Origin: Actinomadura logoneensis
GTDB taxonomy: Bacteria > Actinomycetota > Actinomycetes > Streptosporangiales > Streptosporangiaceae
Reading direction: 5' to 3'
Length of the DNA stretch: 34,249 nucleotides
Assembly (NCBI RefSeq): GCF_003428695.1
Contig: NZ_QURH01000121.1
Location: forward strand, 1 to 34,249
The position numbers and the translations under genes are program-made. Shown piece after piece: positions 32,727 to 34,249 of this stretch (positions are counted from its first letter, which is position 1; each line of letters opens with the position of its first letter). Under the pieces are notes generated by a model. It was not told the origin of the DNA and did no database searches. It saw only the letters and a program-made list of their open reading frames with translations.

Positions 32727-33512
32727 CTAGTTTGCCATATCTTCGCCGTGCTCCGGAAAACCGGCGTCGGCGAGGACCTTCCGATCATGCTTGTCAAGCT
32801 TCTCGGGGTCGAGGCGTCCGAGCAGTTCGGGGCGGTGCTGGGCGGTCCGGCGCAGCGCCTGGTCGCGCCGCCAGCGGGCGATCGCGCCGTGGTTCCCCGA
32901 CAGCAGGATCTCCGGGACGGCCCGGTCCCGCCAGACCGGCGGCTTGGTGTAGACGGGCCCCTCCAGGAGGGATTCCATGGCGCCGGGCGCGAACGAGTCG
33001 TCGGTGACGGACTCGGCGTTGCCGAGGACGCCGGGGATGAGCCGTCCGATCGCCTCGACCATGACCAGGACGGCGACCTCGCCGCCCGCGAGCACGAAGT
33101 CGCCGAGGCTGACCTCGGACACCGGCATGCGGGTGGCGGCCTCGGCGACGACCCGCGAGTCGATGCCCTCGTACCGGCCGCAGGCGAACAGGAGGTGCTC
33201 CTCGGCGGCCATCTCGGCGGCCATGGCCTGGGTGAACGGCCGTCCGGACGGCGTCGGCACCACGAGCCGCGGCGCCGGGCCGTCCGGCGGGGCGACGGCG
33301 TCCAGGGCCTCGCCCCACGGCTCGGGCTTCATGACCATGCCGGGGCCGCCGCCGTACGGCGTGTCGTCCACGGTGCGGTGCCGGTCATGGGTCCAGGACC
33401 GCAGGTCGTGGACGTGGACGTCGAGCAGGCCGGTGCGGCGGGCCTTGCCGATCAGCGAGACGTCCAGGGGGGCGAAGTACTCGGGGAAGATGCTGATGAT
33501 GTCGAGTCGCAT
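32727..33512 (-). CDS. trmD: tRNA (guanine-N1)-methyltransferase TrmD
   Basis: Methylates G37 of tRNAs next to the anticodon, 261 residues. The SPOUT trefoil-knot enzyme landmarks are [53 protein letters not shown] and the C-terminal DNA/RNA-binding helices ([17 protein letters not shown]). The ATG is seven bases after the rimM stop. rimM-trmD-rplS is the classical ribosome-maturation cluster. Confidence 0.97.
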   Translation of the reverse strand: MRLDIISIFPEYFAPLDVSLIGKARRTGLLDVHVHDLRSWTHDRHRTVDDTPYGGGPGMVMKPEPWGEALDAVAPPDGPAPRLVVPTPSGRPFTQAMAAEMAAEEHLLFACGRYEGIDSRVVAEAATRMPVSEVSLGDFVLAGGEVAVLVMVEAIGRLIPGVLGNAESVTDDSFAPGAMESLLEGPVYTKPPVWRDRAVPEILLSGNHGAIARWRRDQALRRTAQHRPELLGRLDPEKLDKHDRKVLADAGFPEHGEDMAN

Positions 33513-33519
33513 CGGGGGG

Positions 33520-34041
33520 TCAGTCCTCGTCCAGCAGTCCGGCGGGCGGGTCGATGACGAGCCGGCCGCCCGCGACGTCGACCTCGGGGACGATCGCCGC
33601 GACGAACGGCACCAGCAGCTCCCCGCGCCCGCTGCCCGCGCGGCGGACGACCAGCAGGTCCTGCCCGTGGTGGCGGACCTCGGTGACCTCGCCCACCTCC
33701 GTTCCGTCCACGGTGCGGACGGCGAGGCCGACCAGCTGCGCGTCGTGGAAGTCGTCCGGGTCGTCGGACTCGGGGATGTCGTCGGCGTCGACGACCAGCC
33801 AGGTGCCGCGCAGGGCCTCCGCGTCGTTCCGGTCGGCGACCTCCGCGAACCGGACGAGCAGCCGGCCGGAGTGCCAGCGGGCGTACTCGACGGTCAGCGG
33901 ACCCGCGTCCTCCGGGTCGGTGGCGATCTCGGTGCCCGGCGCGAACCGCAGCTCCGGATCGTCGGTCCGCACGTCCACGGTGCTGTCGCCGCGGACGCCG
34001 TGCGGACGCCCGATCCGTCCGATAACGATCCGTTCGGCCAC
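33520..34041 (-). CDS. rimM: Ribosome maturation factor RimM
   Basis: Binds S19 and helps 30S assembly, 173 residues. The N-terminal domain opens with [26 protein letters not shown]. The PRC-barrel domain starts near residue 95 with [23 protein letters not shown] and includes [15 protein letters not shown]. The start is ATG with GGAAGGGAA upstream. It is the first gene of the leftward rimM-trmD unit in the window; a KH protein and rpsP would be expected beyond the right edge. Confidence 0.96.
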   Translation of the reverse strand: MAERIVIGRIGRPHGVRGDSTVDVRTDDPELRFAPGTEIATDPEDAGPLTVEYARWHSGRLLVRFAEVADRNDAEALRGTWLVVDADDIPESDDPDDFHDAQLVGLAVRTVDGTEVGEVTEVRHHGQDLLVVRRAGSGRGELLVPFVAAIVPEVDVAGGRLVIDPPAGLLDED

Positions 34042-34145
34042 GAGCCGTTCCCTTCCAGCGAAATGATCGACGAAGACGAGGGGCCGCGCCGCGGTCGTGG
34101 CCGTCGGCGCGCCCGGGGCCCGGCCTGCCGGCCGGTTCCCTTGCG

Positions 34146-34173
34146 GGACGACCGCGGTTCTGCGCGGTCGTCC
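34146..34173. terminator. Stem-loop upstream of rimM
   Basis: Perfect 11-base stem GGACGACCGCG / CGCGGTCGTCC with loop GTTCTG. It is about 105 bases before the rimM start. It may be part of the rimM leader or a second stop for the gene beyond the window. No U tract. Confidence 0.45.
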
Positions 34174-34207
34174 TCCCCGATTCCGGGGGTGGTTCGGGGG
34201 AAAACGG

Positions 34208-34246
34208 TCCGAGCCGCCGCGTCGGCTGGCGACGCGGCGGCTCGGA
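34208..34246 (-). terminator. Terminator at the right edge
   Basis: Perfect 16-base stem TCCGAGCCGCCGCGTC / GACGCGGCGGCTCGGA with a seven-base loop. On the minus strand it runs into CCGTTTTCCCCC, the same layout as the rplS terminator. It should end the transcript of a leftward gene just outside the window (a KH protein or rpsP by synteny), so rimM probably has its own promoter. Confidence 0.75.
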
Positions 34247-34249
34247 TCG

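Overview
The window is about 34 kb of high-GC chromosomal DNA (roughly 70% G+C by eye). Codons end in G or C, GTG starts and 4-base stop/start overlaps are common, and the gene content is that of an actinomycete. The block rpsB-tsf-pyrH-frr-cdsA-rlmN together with rimM-trmD-rplS-lepB-rnhB-DUF2469 is the conserved actinobacterial housekeeping region. Adjacent polyamine genes and low-complexity protein extensions suggest a Streptosporangiales-like soil actinomycete (Actinomadura type). The genus is an inference. I see no tRNA, rRNA, CRISPR array, intact insertion sequence or prophage.

Left part (1-7 kb): a complete polyamine ABC importer, potA-potD-potB-potC, is read leftwards and ends in a hairpin. 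Upstream of it, on the same strand, is an aminobutyraldehyde-type aldehyde dehydrogenase. A Lrp/AsnC regulator is read divergently from a short shared promoter region. Together they look like a module that imports putrescine or spermidine, oxidises the resulting aldehyde towards GABA, and is controlled by the Lrp protein.

7-12 kb is accessory: a tandem repeat patch, a HIT hydrolase, a two-gene ABC exporter that is probably leaderless, a 17-bp tandem array that contains the stop codon of a DUF1963 gene, and a small DivIVA-motif protein behind rlmN.

12-22 kb: rlmN, a GntR/FCD regulator divergent from an M24 aminopeptidase P (operator-like palindromes between them), a secreted tripeptidyl-aminopeptidase-like hydrolase, then the translation and lipid operon cdsA-frr-pyrH-tsf-rpsB read leftwards with clear hairpins after rpsB and cdsA.

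22-34 kb: an M23 peptidase-like protein, xerC, then yraN-comM-dprA read rightwards. This three-gene block is inverted relative to the order I know from Mycobacterium tuberculosis. Between it and DUF2469 lie a DUF5959-type gene, a decayed IS5-type transposase fragment and diverged direct repeats. The window ends with rnhB-DUF2469, lepB, rplS, trmD and rimM, all read leftwards, with terminator hairpins after rplS and at the right edge.

The observations most worth a second look are the three identical GTTATCCACAGA sites (perfect DnaA boxes) in separate gene gaps, the inverted yraN-comM-dprA block with an IS scar at one edge, the 17-bp array at the end of the DUF1963 gene, and the M23-family protein with cysteine in place of a catalytic histidine.
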